From JAWLCQ01 sp041687095 (GTDB taxonomy: Bacteria > Planctomycetota > Phycisphaerae > SM23-33), in the NCBI GenBank assembly GCA_041687095.1, contig JAWLCQ010000056.1:1-25602 (forward strand): DNA of 25,602 nucleotides, written 5' to 3'. Each line of letters starts with the position of its first letter. Position 1 is the first letter of the stretch. The notes beneath the pieces were generated by a model, which was given only the letters and a program-made list of their open reading frames with translations, searched no databases and was not told where the DNA came from. A program made the position numbers and the translations under genes. Positions 7,656-13,745 of the stretch are shown here, piece by piece.

Positions 7656-7748
7656 CGCGCCATCACCGACATCGAAAGCAGCGAGGCCCTCCAGCCCCAC
7701 CACTTGGCGGAGGCGATTCAGTACCGGCGGTTGGATCGGAGGGTGTGA
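7656..7748 (+). pseudogene. comM 3'-end fragment, copy B (divergent)
   Basis: This 93-bp remnant encodes RAITDIESSEALQPHHLA then EAIQYRRLDRRV and TGA, clearly the C-terminus of a ComM. The codons differ from the resident gene at many synonymous sites (for example cagtaccggcggttg against cagtaccgccggctg). It therefore looks like the tail of another species' comM carried in with an element rather than a recent local duplication. It has no start or upstream comM sequence. It ends the Fic-bearing segment. Confidence 0.8.
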
Positions 7749-7773
7749 CGGCCCCGGGCTTCAGGGGTATAAT
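7745..7773 (+). promoter_or_regulatory. Promoter candidate ahead of the RAYT remnant
   Basis: A perfect TATAAT (7768-7773) has GTGACG (7745-7750) 17 bp upstream. It overlaps the stop codon of the copy-B comM tail and is 70 bp before the truncated transposase ORF. Confidence 0.4.
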
Positions 7774-7778
7774 CGCGG

Positions 7779-8163
7779 AAATCCGGGGACACCATACTGA
7801 TTATCGCTTGGCGTTTGGGCAGAGAGGCGATAGCGTTCGAGCATGGGACGAATCGCACGAGTGGTGGCGCCGGGGTTGCCGCATCATGTCACGCGGCGGG
7901 TGAACTTCCGCGAGGGCTGGCGGGGGCATCTGTGGCAGGGGCGGTTCGCGTCGTTCGTGATGGACGAGGCGTACCTGATGGCGGCGGCGATGGTGTGCTG
8001 CGAGGCGACGGGCCGCCCGTTGGGCTGCGAGTCGTTCCTGAAGGACCTGGGCGTCCGCCTGGGCCGCAACCTTCTCCCCGGGCGCCCGGGCGGCCCGAGG
8101 AAAGATCGCGAAGAGGGCGGGGAATGCGATTGACAACGGAAATGAGTAAGGTGTGCCCGGATT
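7779..8163 (+). mobile_element. Deleted REP-associated tyrosine transposase (RAYT) unit bounded by inverted motifs
   Basis: The left end (AAATCCGGGGACACCATACT from 7779) and the right end (AATGAGTAAGGTGTGCCC... to 8163) are inverted copies agreeing at about 20 of 23 positions. The ORF between them is a RAYT remnant. The arrangement matches known RAYT genes flanked by inverted REP sequences. The right boundary abuts comM tail copy C directly. The unit is 385 bp and cannot be autonomous. Confidence 0.6.
7843..8133 (+). pseudogene. Internally deleted RAYT (Y1/TnpA-REP) transposase remnant
   Basis: The open frame of 96 codons joins three pieces of a normally 200-300-residue RAYT. These are the N-terminus MGRIARVVAPGLPHHVTRR, the mid-C block GHLWQGRFASFVMDEAYLMAAA, and the C-terminal tail TGRPLGCESFLKDLGVRLGR ending in GRPGGPRK. 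The HUH-bearing core and the catalytic tyrosine helix are missing, so no transposase activity is expected. The deletions preserve the frame, so a short peptide could still be made. There is no clear ribosome site. Family recognition rests on the conserved N-terminal HHVT and HLWQGRF blocks. Confidence 0.7.
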
Positions 8164-8230
8164 CACCATCCACCCCCACCACCTCGCCGAAGCCATCCAG
8201 TACCGCCGGCTGGATCGGAGGATGTGAGGA
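8164..8230 (+). pseudogene. comM 3'-end fragment, copy C (near-identical to the resident gene end)
   Basis: Sixty-six of 67 bases match 6406-6472 (one cat/cac silent change), encoding TIHPHHLAEAIQYRRLDRRM and the stop. The left junction falls exactly at the end of the RAYT right-end motif and the right junction 3 bp after the stop. It is too short to encode a product. The high identity implies recent derivation from the resident comM or conversion with it. Confidence 0.8.
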
Positions 8231-8303
8231 TGTGGCGAAACCTGCCCCTGGAAGCGACAATCGGCCTCCGCGGTCGAAAGGGACGGGAGACCGACCCTGG
8301 CGG

Positions 8304-8560
8304 CCGCGGGTCCCTCCGCGGCCACGGGACGACGGTGGAGGGCGAAAATGATAAGGTGTCCCCGGATATTAAGGTGTCCCCGGATATTGCGGGCAGTGGC
8401 TGGCAAAGCTGGAGGCCCTGGGCGGCCCATGAAGCGCTCGCAACGCAAGGACTGGCGGCCGCGGCCGACATTGACGACAGACGGACCTTGGCTGCCGCGG
8501 GTCCCTCCGCGGCCACGGGACGACGGTAGAGGGCGAAAATGATAGGGTGTCCCCGGATAT
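8304..8560 (+). repeat. 66-bp direct repeat ending in the TGTCCCCGGATAT motif
   Basis: Positions 8304-8369 and 8495-8560 are identical at 64 of 66 bases. Each begins with the palindromic CCGCGGGTCCCTCCGCGG and ends with AATGATAAGGTGTCCCCGG plus ATAT, or its one-base variant. A third, shorter motif copy follows the first (8370-8387). The region 8231-8598 has no convincing gene. Confidence 0.75.
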
Positions 8561-8598
8561 GGCTGTTCTGAACATCAGGCCAAAAGAGGACATGACTT

Positions 8599-9264
8599 AT
8601 GGTTTATGCCAGACCCGAGCAGGGATACCTGTTGGTTGACAGACAGACGACATCTGCCTCGCAGAGTTTTGCACATCAACTATGCGGTGAGAACGCGTAC
8701 GAAGGCGCGGACTGCCCCAATTGCCGCAAGAAGTTGCTGCTGCTCCTGACCGTTGACGCCGCTGACCCGAGGGTGGAGCTGTCGTCGCTCGGCATCCGGA
8801 AGCTCCCGGTTCTGTTGTGCTGGACCTGCAACATCGCCCAAGCCCCGTTCGCATACACGGTGGACGATCAGCTCCGGGTGCGACTGGTCCTTCACGGGGA
8901 GGGAGGGTGTGAGACGGAGTTTCCGTACCGGAACTACCCTAAACACTTCCCCGCCACAATGTGTGATCTTGTGCCGGTGCCGGAGGAGGAAGCGGCAGCG
9001 GTGGCGGCCTTCAACCGCAATGGCTCGATAGTCGATCTCCCAAGGCACCTTGACGCGCCTCGCCATCAGATTGGCGGCGAACCCTTCCTGTACACGGATG
9101 ATCCTGAGCACTGCCCGCTCTGCAATCGGCCCATGCCCCTCTTCTGCGTTCTCGGCGACAGGGCAACGGACACCAGGGATTTCACACGCAATGCCTGGGT
9201 AGAGACTGTTGTTCATCTATGCCGAGCATGCCGATGCGTTCTTGTACAGACGTTCTGTGATTAG
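8599..9264 (+). CDS. Cys-rich hypothetical protein with four CxxC-type pairs
   Basis: The protein has 221 residues, with AGAGG about 10 nt before the ATG at 8599. Four zinc-knuckle-like pairs are visible: CPNC and CWTC in the N-terminal half, CPLC and CRAC in the C-terminal half. The paired zinc-ribbon halves surround a central region containing PRHQIGGEPFLYT. The IGGEP element and the layout resemble DUF1963/YwqG-like proteins, but the match is from memory of a short motif and is tentative. It has no signal peptide or membrane segment, so it is probably cytoplasmic. It stands alone between repeat DNA and a SUMF1-like gene. DUF1963 relatives occur near polymorphic toxin loci; no toxin is adjacent here. 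Base composition is less GC-biased than its neighbours, suggesting acquisition. Confidence 0.65.
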   Translation: MVYARPEQGYLLVDRQTTSASQSFAHQLCGENAYEGADCPNCRKKLLLLLTVDAADPRVELSSLGIRKLPVLLCWTCNIAQAPFAYTVDDQLRVRLVLHGEGGCETEFPYRNYPKHFPATMCDLVPVPEEEAAAVAAFNRNGSIVDLPRHLDAPRHQIGGEPFLYTDDPEHCPLCNRPMPLFCVLGDRATDTRDFTRNAWVETVVHLCRACRCVLVQTFCD

Positions 9265-9326
9265 AGGTATCTGATGATGCCATACAGTGGCCCTGGCGAG
9301 CGGTCCCGCGAAGGGAGGAACGACCG

Positions 9327-10220
9327 ATGGCCGTGAAAGACGAAGCTCAACCCCTCGGAGTCCCCCCCGCCGAGCCGCCGGAGACATTCCCTCCGGACTG
9401 GGCGGTGGAGTGGGGCGTGGACAGATACGGCGCGTTCGCGGACTTCCTCTGCAAGGGCGTGGTCCAGCGGATGCGGTGGATCGGTCCGGGCACGTTCCTG
9501 ATGGGCTCGCCGGAGAGCGAGCCGGGGCGCGAGCTTGACGAGACGCTCCACGAAGTGACGCTGACACAGGGCTTCTGGCTGGCGGACACGCCGTGCACGC
9601 AGGCGCTGTGGGAGGCGGTGATCGGGGACAACCCCAGCCGGTTTGTGAGCGAGGCCCGCCCCTTGGAGAACGTGAGCTGGGAGCATTGCCGGGCGTTCCT
9701 AAGGCATCTGAGCGGCATCTTGCCGGGCTCTCCGTTCTACCTTCCGACCGAGGCTCAGTGGGAATACGCTTGCCGGGCGGGGACGACGACCGCGACGTAT
9801 GCGGGCGAGATGGAGATCCTCGGCGAGAGGAACGCACCCATCCTGGACGCAATAGCCTGGTACGGCGGGAACAGCGGGGTGGGCTTCGACTTGAAGGACG
9901 GCAATGACTCGTCGGGCTGGCAGGAGAAGCAGTACGACCACAGACGCGCGGGGACGCGCCTGGTGAAGGGGAAGGCTCCGAACCGCTGGGGCCTGTATGA
10001 CATGCTGGGCAACGTTAGTGAGTGGTGCCAGGATTGGGCTGCCGACTATCCGTCAGCCCCTGTGCAGGACCCGACGGGGCCTGACACGGGCGAGTGCCGG
10101 GTCCTTCGCGGCGGGTGTTGGTTCGCCTTCGCCGAGCAGGTGCGGTCGGCGGTCCGCTTCGCGGTCGCTCCGGGCGGTCGCGACGACGACTTCGGCCTGC
10201 GTCTTGCCCGAGGTCAGTAG
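9327..10220 (+). CDS. SUMF1/FGE-sulfatase family protein lacking the FGE cysteines
   Basis: The protein has 297 residues, with a strong GGGAGGA ribosome site 7 nt before the ATG at 9327. The FGE-sulfatase (C-type-lectin-like) fold is recognisable from MRWIGPGTFLMGSPESEPGR (~50-68), LPTEAQWEYACRAGT, NRWGLYDMLGNVSEWCQDW and the terminal RVLRGGCWFAFAEQVRSAVR...GLRLAR. Authentic formylglycine-generating enzymes carry two copper-binding cysteines in the RGGSxxC...C region. Here that region has only C264, directly after RGG. FGE activity is therefore unlikely, and it is better read as a SUMF1-fold binding or modifying module. It is cytoplasmic with no signal peptide and no sulfatase nearby. The ~60 residue N-terminus is not recognised. 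Confidence 0.88.
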   Translation: MAVKDEAQPLGVPPAEPPETFPPDWAVEWGVDRYGAFADFLCKGVVQRMRWIGPGTFLMGSPESEPGRELDETLHEVTLTQGFWLADTPCTQALWEAVIGDNPSRFVSEARPLENVSWEHCRAFLRHLSGILPGSPFYLPTEAQWEYACRAGTTTATYAGEMEILGERNAPILDAIAWYGGNSGVGFDLKDGNDSSGWQEKQYDHRRAGTRLVKGKAPNRWGLYDMLGNVSEWCQDWAADYPSAPVQDPTGPDTGECRVLRGGCWFAFAEQVRSAVRFAVAPGGRDDDFGLRLARGQ

Positions 10221-10268
10221 TGTGCTCCCGCCGGACAGGCAGTGGAAGAAGGGTAAGCGCCTGCGTGC

Positions 10269-10360
10269 GCCGTGATAAGGTGATGATGTCTGTGTCCGTT
10301 CCGCGACCCGCATCTTCAATCCGCTGGCGGGAGAGTCCGGTGACACCTTTCAGATTATGG
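10269..10360. repeat. Degenerate inverted pair of the TGTCCCCGGA motif (REPIN-like)
   Basis: GATAAGGTG at 10274-10282 faces AGTCCGGTGACACCTTTCAG at 10334-10353. The latter is the reverse complement of the GGTGTCCCCGGAT motif with two changes. The pair sits in the gap between the SUMF1-like gene and the next small gene and resembles the ends of the RAYT unit at 7779-8163. It is degenerate. Confidence 0.4.
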
Positions 10361-10407
10361 CCGACCGGGACCTGCATACCCAAACCCGTATGGAACGGAG
10401 CGAGACG

Positions 10408-10851
10408 ATGGACGAAGGGAATCGGGTAGCGCCACGGCCGGGGCGGTGGCGGGGGCGGGTGGTGGCGGCGGTCGTGGTGCTGCTGGTGCTGGGGCACGTG
10501 TCGAACGCGGTGAGCCTGCGGGCGAGCGAGTACGCGGTGCTGCGGTGGTACGTGCGGAACTACGCCGACGGGAAGCCGCTGCGGTATGGGCCGGGCGAGA
10601 TGACGCCCTTCATGCGGGTCCTGCTGTGGACGGGGGATGTGGAGTACGAGTCGGTCTCCGAGGAGGAGCGGAAGAAGAACCCCTTCCCCTCGTGCGATGT
10701 CCAGCCGGCGACGGCGGTGTGCCCGTTCCTCGTGAGCGTGCGGATCGACCACATCGAGGGCAACCTGGCCGGGGGCGGGGGGCGGGTGTACGTGCTGACG
10801 TTCTTCGGGGCGGCCGTGGTGCTGTTCGAGGTGCAGGAATGGGTGAGTTGA
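10408..10851 (+). CDS. Small membrane-anchored hypothetical protein
   Basis: The protein has 147 residues from the ATG at 10408, with GGAG 7 nt upstream. Starts at 10357 or 10390 are possible but lack a site. A short basic N-terminus (RPGRWRGR) leads into one transmembrane helix (VVAAVVVLLVLGHVSNAV, about residues 15-33). A ~110-residue, probably external domain follows, with two Cys (SCDVQPATAVCPF) that could form a disulfide, and a hydrophobic C-terminal strand region. No family is recognised. It is followed 37 bp later by another membrane gene on the same strand, so co-transcription is likely. Confidence 0.6.
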   Translation: MDEGNRVAPRPGRWRGRVVAAVVVLLVLGHVSNAVSLRASEYAVLRWYVRNYADGKPLRYGPGEMTPFMRVLLWTGDVEYESVSEEERKKNPFPSCDVQPATAVCPFLVSVRIDHIEGNLAGGGGRVYVLTFFGAAVVLFEVQEWVS

Positions 10852-10877
10852 CGGTGCGGGCGAGCTGACGGCGGCGG

Positions 10878-11057
10878 GAGAGCGTGCGATGGGCAATGCA
10901 GAGCATATGACGACGATAGCGGCGTTGGGGCCGCAGTGGCTCGCGCTGTTGTACTCGGCGCTGGAGCGAGAGCGTGCGATTGAGAACGCGGAACGTTCGG
11001 CGATGATGGCGGCGTTGGGGCTGCAGTTGCTGGCGCTGGTGTACCCGGCGGCGGCGG
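10878..11057 (+). repeat. 90-bp tandem duplication spanning the start of the next gene
   Basis: Positions 10878-10967 and 10968-11057 align without gaps. Both begin GAGAGCGTGCGAT and share GCGGCGTTGGGG. The period is 30 codons, so the copies stay in frame. The start codon lies in the first copy, where the second reads ATT. Confidence 0.75.
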
Positions 11058-11380
11058 GGTTTCGGGGGTTGGGGCGGTGGTACATGCACGTTGCGGTGCT
11101 GCTGGTGGGCGGGCTGGGGGGAGCGGCGGCGCTGCTGTGGTCGCCGGAGCCCCAGGGGGCGCCGGTTTTCATCCCGCTGGCGGCGATCCTCGTCGCGGGC
11201 GTTGCTCGGTCGCTGCGGGCAGCGGCGGCCTTCCTTGCCCGCGGCGGACGGAAGATGCCGCGGGCGGAGGTTCGCCCATGGCGGGGGGACGCTGTGATGG
11301 CCCAAGCAGCGGTGCTGATGGCGGTGGGGCTCTTCGCCTGGGGGTGGCTTGCGAGCGGGGGAGGGATTGCAGGGGGGTGA
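10889..11380 (+). CDS. Multi-pass hypothetical membrane protein
   Basis: The protein has 163 residues from the ATG at 10889 (GGGAG 8-9 nt upstream); ATG at 10907 is an alternative. Segments AALGLQLLALVYPAA, VAVLLVGGLGGAAALLW, VFIPLAAILVAGVA and VMAQAAVLMAVGLFAWGW are hydrophobic, giving three or four membrane passes. The first ~55 residues are an internal duplication (AALGPQWLALLY then AALGLQLLALVY), encoded by the 90-bp tandem repeat. No family is recognised. It lies 37 bp after the preceding small membrane gene, probably in one transcript. Its start and ribosome site were created within the repeated sequence, so the N-terminus may be recent. Confidence 0.6.
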   Translation: MGNAEHMTTIAALGPQWLALLYSALERERAIENAERSAMMAALGLQLLALVYPAAAGFRGLGRWYMHVAVLLVGGLGGAAALLWSPEPQGAPVFIPLAAILVAGVARSLRAAAAFLARGGRKMPRAEVRPWRGDAVMAQAAVLMAVGLFAWGWLASGGGIAGG

Positions 11381-11420
11381 CTGTGAGAGTCCGTGGACGG
11401 CCCCTGCCTTCCTTGGCTGT

Positions 11421-11508
11421 TGTCCTGCAAAATGAGCATGCTGTCCCCGGAGTTCTCCGGAGTTCTGCGGCTCTTGTTCTGCAGAACGAGTATGCTGTCC
11501 CGGGATAT
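11421..11508 (+). repeat. Two direct copies of the AATGAGTATGCTGTCCCCGG motif
   Basis: The copies at 11421-11454 and 11475-11508 share TCTGCAnAAnGAGnATGCTG then TCCC. Between them CCGGAGTTCT is doubled (11448-11467). The second copy contains the perfect palindrome GTTCTGCAGAAC (11476-11487). These belong to the same motif family as the copies around the RAYT remnant. Confidence 0.6.
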
Positions 11509-11565
11509 CGTCTCGGATATTCACGCTCACCTCGGAGTAATCGTTGTAGTTGTAATGGTTTTGCC

Positions 11566-11594
11566 TTGCAGATTCTCCGTGGGGGAGGTAAACT
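11566..11594 (+). promoter_or_regulatory. Promoter candidate for the PEP-CTERM gene
   Basis: TTGCAG (11566-11571) and TAAACT (11589-11594) are 17 bp apart, in an AT-richer patch (tcgttgtagttgtaatggtt) unlike the surroundings. A start site near 11601 would give a ~96-nt leader containing three stems. Confidence 0.4.
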
Positions 11595-11608
11595 GTAAAG
11601 CTTACCAA

Positions 11609-11671
11609 ATCCACGGTGCGCCCCGTCCGTGGGATAGGCAATCCGCTTGAGCCAGCGGAGACCCCTCGGGG
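11609..11671 (+). promoter_or_regulatory. Structured 5' leader of the PEP-CTERM gene (three stems)
   Basis: Stem 1: ATCCACGG (11609-11616) pairs with CCGTGGGAT (11627-11635), with one bulged G. Stem 2: TCCGCT (11642-11647) pairs with AGCGGA (11654-11659). Stem 3: CCCC (11662-11665) pairs with GGGG (11668-11671). The AAGGAGGG ribosome site lies 11 bases downstream of the last stem. No known riboswitch class was recognised. Confidence 0.4.
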
Positions 11672-11696
11672 GCGGCCACCCAAGGAGGGCACGATA

Positions 11697-12662
11697 ATGT
11701 CCCGGAGAATCTCTTGGTGGGGCCGCGCGGTCTGCGCGGCAGCAATATCCCTGTGCGCGGCCTCGCTTGGCTATGCCGAGACGCTCGCGTTTGATGACGG
11801 GCAGTGTCATATCGTGAACGAGCCTGTATATGCCGATATGACCCTGGATTACGGCGTAGTGAATGTGCCGGGCACTTATGTGGATATGCTGGCCGGCAGT
11901 TCGGCAGTGTCGATCCGCACGTACCACAATGCCGTTCTGGACTTCGCGGGAAGCACCAACACGGACATCGTTGCCCATGGCAGTAGCACTGTGACGCTGC
12001 TGGCCGGCGGGCATACGAATTTCGGACTGGCGGCGCACGACGATGCAGTCCTGAACCTGTTAGGCGGCACCGTCGGCGAGGGCGTTGTTCTGGATGGATC
12101 GGCCATCGGCTGCCTCGACGGCGCCACTGTCATGTACGACATGGTGATTCGCGACAGCGCCTCGCTGGAGATCAAGTCCGGCGCCATCGGCGCCAACGCG
12201 GGCTCCTTTCCCTGGGGATTGTACGTCGACGGCTCATCCGCGGTGGCCGTATCCGGGGGCAGCATTGCCTCGCACTGTGTCGTTAGGGGCATCAGCGTCG
12301 TTTCGCTGAGTGGCGGAGTGATCGGTGGCGACCTCCAAGTCTATGACAGTGGGACCATGTATCTGGAGGGGACCGGCTTCACAGTCACGGCAAATGGAGT
12401 AACGACGAGCCTCCTCCCGGGGGACAGGCTGAGCGACTACGGCCAGTACGTGGACCCGTACGGCCAGGGAGGGGATCACTGGTCCGGAGTGGTGAGCGGC
12501 ACGCTCGCGGACGGCACGGCGTTGACTTGCCTGTTCGCCATATTCGACAAGAGCCCCGTTGACGGCCAGGGCCTGCCCGATATTGTCGTTGTCCCCGAGC
12601 CGGGCACGCTGGGCCTGCTCGCGGTGTGCGGTCTGGCAATTCTCCGCCGCCGGAAGGCATAG
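11697..12662 (+). CDS. PEP-CTERM sorted surface protein with beta-helix-like repeats
   Basis: The protein has 321 residues from the ATG at 11697 (AAGGAGGG, strong). The signal peptide is MSRRISWWGRAVCAAAISLC through GYA before ETLAFDD. The body is Gly/Ser/Thr/Asp-rich with short repeating strands (SAVSIRTYHNAVLDFAGST, SSTVTLLAGGHTNF, DAVLNLLGGTV, SASLEIKSGAIG, SSAVAVSGGSIAS). This is typical of right-handed beta-helix or passenger-like surface proteins. The C-terminus has VPEPGTLGLLAVCGLAI, then the Arg cluster RRRKA. That is the PEP-CTERM tripartite signal recognised and cut by an exosortase for export to the envelope or exopolysaccharide. No exosortase is in the window. Function is likely structural or adhesive. 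It has a promoter and a structured leader of its own. Confidence 0.9.
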   Translation: MSRRISWWGRAVCAAAISLCAASLGYAETLAFDDGQCHIVNEPVYADMTLDYGVVNVPGTYVDMLAGSSAVSIRTYHNAVLDFAGSTNTDIVAHGSSTVTLLAGGHTNFGLAAHDDAVLNLLGGTVGEGVVLDGSAIGCLDGATVMYDMVIRDSASLEIKSGAIGANAGSFPWGLYVDGSSAVAVSGGSIASHCVVRGISVVSLSGGVIGGDLQVYDSGTMYLEGTGFTVTANGVTTSLLPGDRLSDYGQYVDPYGQGGDHWSGVVSGTLADGTALTCLFAIFDKSPVDGQGLPDIVVVPEPGTLGLLAVCGLAILRRRKA

Positions 12663-12762
12663 CCGGGTGGCGTGGTTTGCGGAGCGAAACGCAGCAACCA
12701 CGCCGTTCCGGGGCGTCCCGTCGGAGGAGCAACGCGGTTGCTCCGCAAACCACGGCACCCGG
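12663..12762. repeat. Long inverted repeat directly after the PEP-CTERM stop
   Basis: CCGGGTGGCGTGGTTTGCGG plus AGC (12663-12685) is matched by the reverse complement of 12740-12762 with one mismatch in 23. An inner hairpin (12671-12702) is itself a member of a repeat family: 14136-14167 in reverse orientation agrees at 27 of 32 bases. It may end transcription of the upstream gene, although no U-tract follows. Confidence 0.65.
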
Positions 12763-12765
12763 GAG

Positions 12766-12787
12766 AATGAGTATGCTATCCCCGGAG
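12766..12787 (+). repeat. AATGAGTATGCTATCCCCGG motif copy
   Basis: This is a single copy of the motif seen at 11431-11450, differing at two positions in 20, and lies just outside the inverted repeat. It contributes in-frame ATGs to the following ORF, but they lack a ribosome site. Confidence 0.5.
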
Positions 12788-12811
12788 TGGGGGAGTTCCC
12801 TTGTGAAACCT

Positions 12812-13285
12812 ATGGATCAACGCGTCTTCAGCATCGTGTGCATACCCGCGACGCAGTGGAACCGCGTAGCCTTGAATCATTGTGGAAAGGGAACCCTGTC
12901 CGTTGGCACCGAAGTTATTGATGTCAAAGCTGAACGGCTTCGCGCGTGTCTGTGGGCAGCTATCGCGTTCCCGTCGCTCGTGATCGTCTTTCTGTTGCTT
13001 GGCGCCGTGCTGCCATCTGGGGTGCCTTGGCTGCCAAGGACGTTGATAGGCGTGGTTGTGGTGAGCCTCGTGGCGGTGGCCGCGGGTCGCCTTGCGGGAT
13101 CCCGAGAGGCCCGGTATCGGCTGGACTGCGACCGCACGCACGTGGACATAGAAGATACTGTAATATGGCTTCGGGTCGGGCATAGGAAGTGGCTGGCGTT
13201 CCGTACGGTTGAAGACGGTGAGATGCGAGACCTGTCCGAGGACCTCCTGCGAGCAGTCCCGAGCCAACGGGATCGGCGCAGGTAG
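12812..13285 (+). CDS. Two-helix membrane hypothetical protein
   Basis: The protein has 157 residues from the ATG at 12812. The ribosome site is weak (GGGGGAG about 17 nt upstream); the ATGs at 12767 and 12773 lie in a repeat motif and are less likely. A ~45-residue N-terminal segment precedes two adjacent membrane helices (WAAIAFPSLVIVFLLLGAVL and LIGVVVVSLVAVAAGRLAG). A C-terminal ~65-residue cytoplasmic part follows (YRLDCDRTHVDIEDTVIWLR...KWLAFRTVEDGEM). The helix hairpin followed by a beta-rich tail recalls small PH-like membrane proteins, but this is a guess from layout. No neighbour suggests a job. Confidence 0.55.
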   Translation: MDQRVFSIVCIPATQWNRVALNHCGKGTLSVGTEVIDVKAERLRACLWAAIAFPSLVIVFLLLGAVLPSGVPWLPRTLIGVVVVSLVAVAAGRLAGSREARYRLDCDRTHVDIEDTVIWLRVGHRKWLAFRTVEDGEMRDLSEDLLRAVPSQRDRRR

Positions 13286-13364
13286 AAGTGCGGAGTCGGG
13301 AGAGAGCTTGCCAACTGCGACGGGCCGCAGATGGAAAAGGTTACACCGCTCCCGGGATGGTCTG

Positions 13365-13407
13365 TCTCTTCCCTTGGCGCCTTTGCGCCTTTGCGTGAGG
13401 CCGTCCC
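13365..13407 (+). repeat. CTTGGCGCCTTTGCGCCTTT interspersed repeat
   Basis: The reverse complement of this sequence is related to the gcgaaggcgcaagggcgcag segments at 13751-13770 and 13936-13955. The same repeat therefore occurs in both orientations within 600 bp. Similar CTTTGCG/CTCTGCG repeats recur at 23311-23391. Confidence 0.5.
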
Positions 13408-13616
13408 TTTGCACGGGCGAGGGGCGGCGGGGGGGCGGGCGCGGGGGCGGGCAGACGGGGGGAATTCGGTTCTGCAAGTCGTGATGCCCAGGGGGCATAC
13501 AAAACCTCGTTGCGATATTCCTTGGTGATTCCGAAATCCGTGGTGGAATGGGGGGCGCTGTGCGGCGCGGCGGTCGAGGTGCGCGCGGAGCGGGCGGCCG
13601 GGCGGGCGGGGAGACG

Positions 13617-13672
13617 AAACCCCTCTCCCCCGCGGGGAGAGGTCCCCGAGCGCAGCGAGGGGGGTGAGGGGG
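13617..13672. repeat. CCTCTCCCC-GGGGAGAGG hairpin repeat
   Basis: CCTCTCCCC (13622-13630), loop CGC, GGGGAGAGG (13634-13642), followed by tccccgagcgcagcgagggg. The reverse-oriented relatives at about 13850-13912 and 14035-14097 carry CTTCTCCCC/GGGGAGAAG hairpins next to cttcgctcggga. All three are one repeat family. Confidence 0.6.
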
Positions 13673-13745
13673 CGCCGGGAGGTCGGGGACGGTTCGGCGG
13701 GCGGGGAGCGGCCCGGTGGGTTTGTTTTCGAGGACGGCCGGAGAG

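Noticed and set aside
6406..8230. Integron attC cassette array
   Set aside because: The repeated unit is a comM coding end, not a folded attC with R/L boxes, and no IntI is present.
9327..10220. A true formylglycine-generating enzyme
   Set aside because: The two catalytic cysteines are not in place and no sulfatase is nearby.
10015..11439. 474-codon minus-strand open frame
   Set aside because: Antisense to three plus-strand genes with ribosome sites; Pro/Arg/His-rich translation.
11609..11671. Cyclic di-GMP (GEMM) riboswitch in the PEP-CTERM leader
   Set aside because: The conserved GEMM core sequences are not present; only generic stems are seen.
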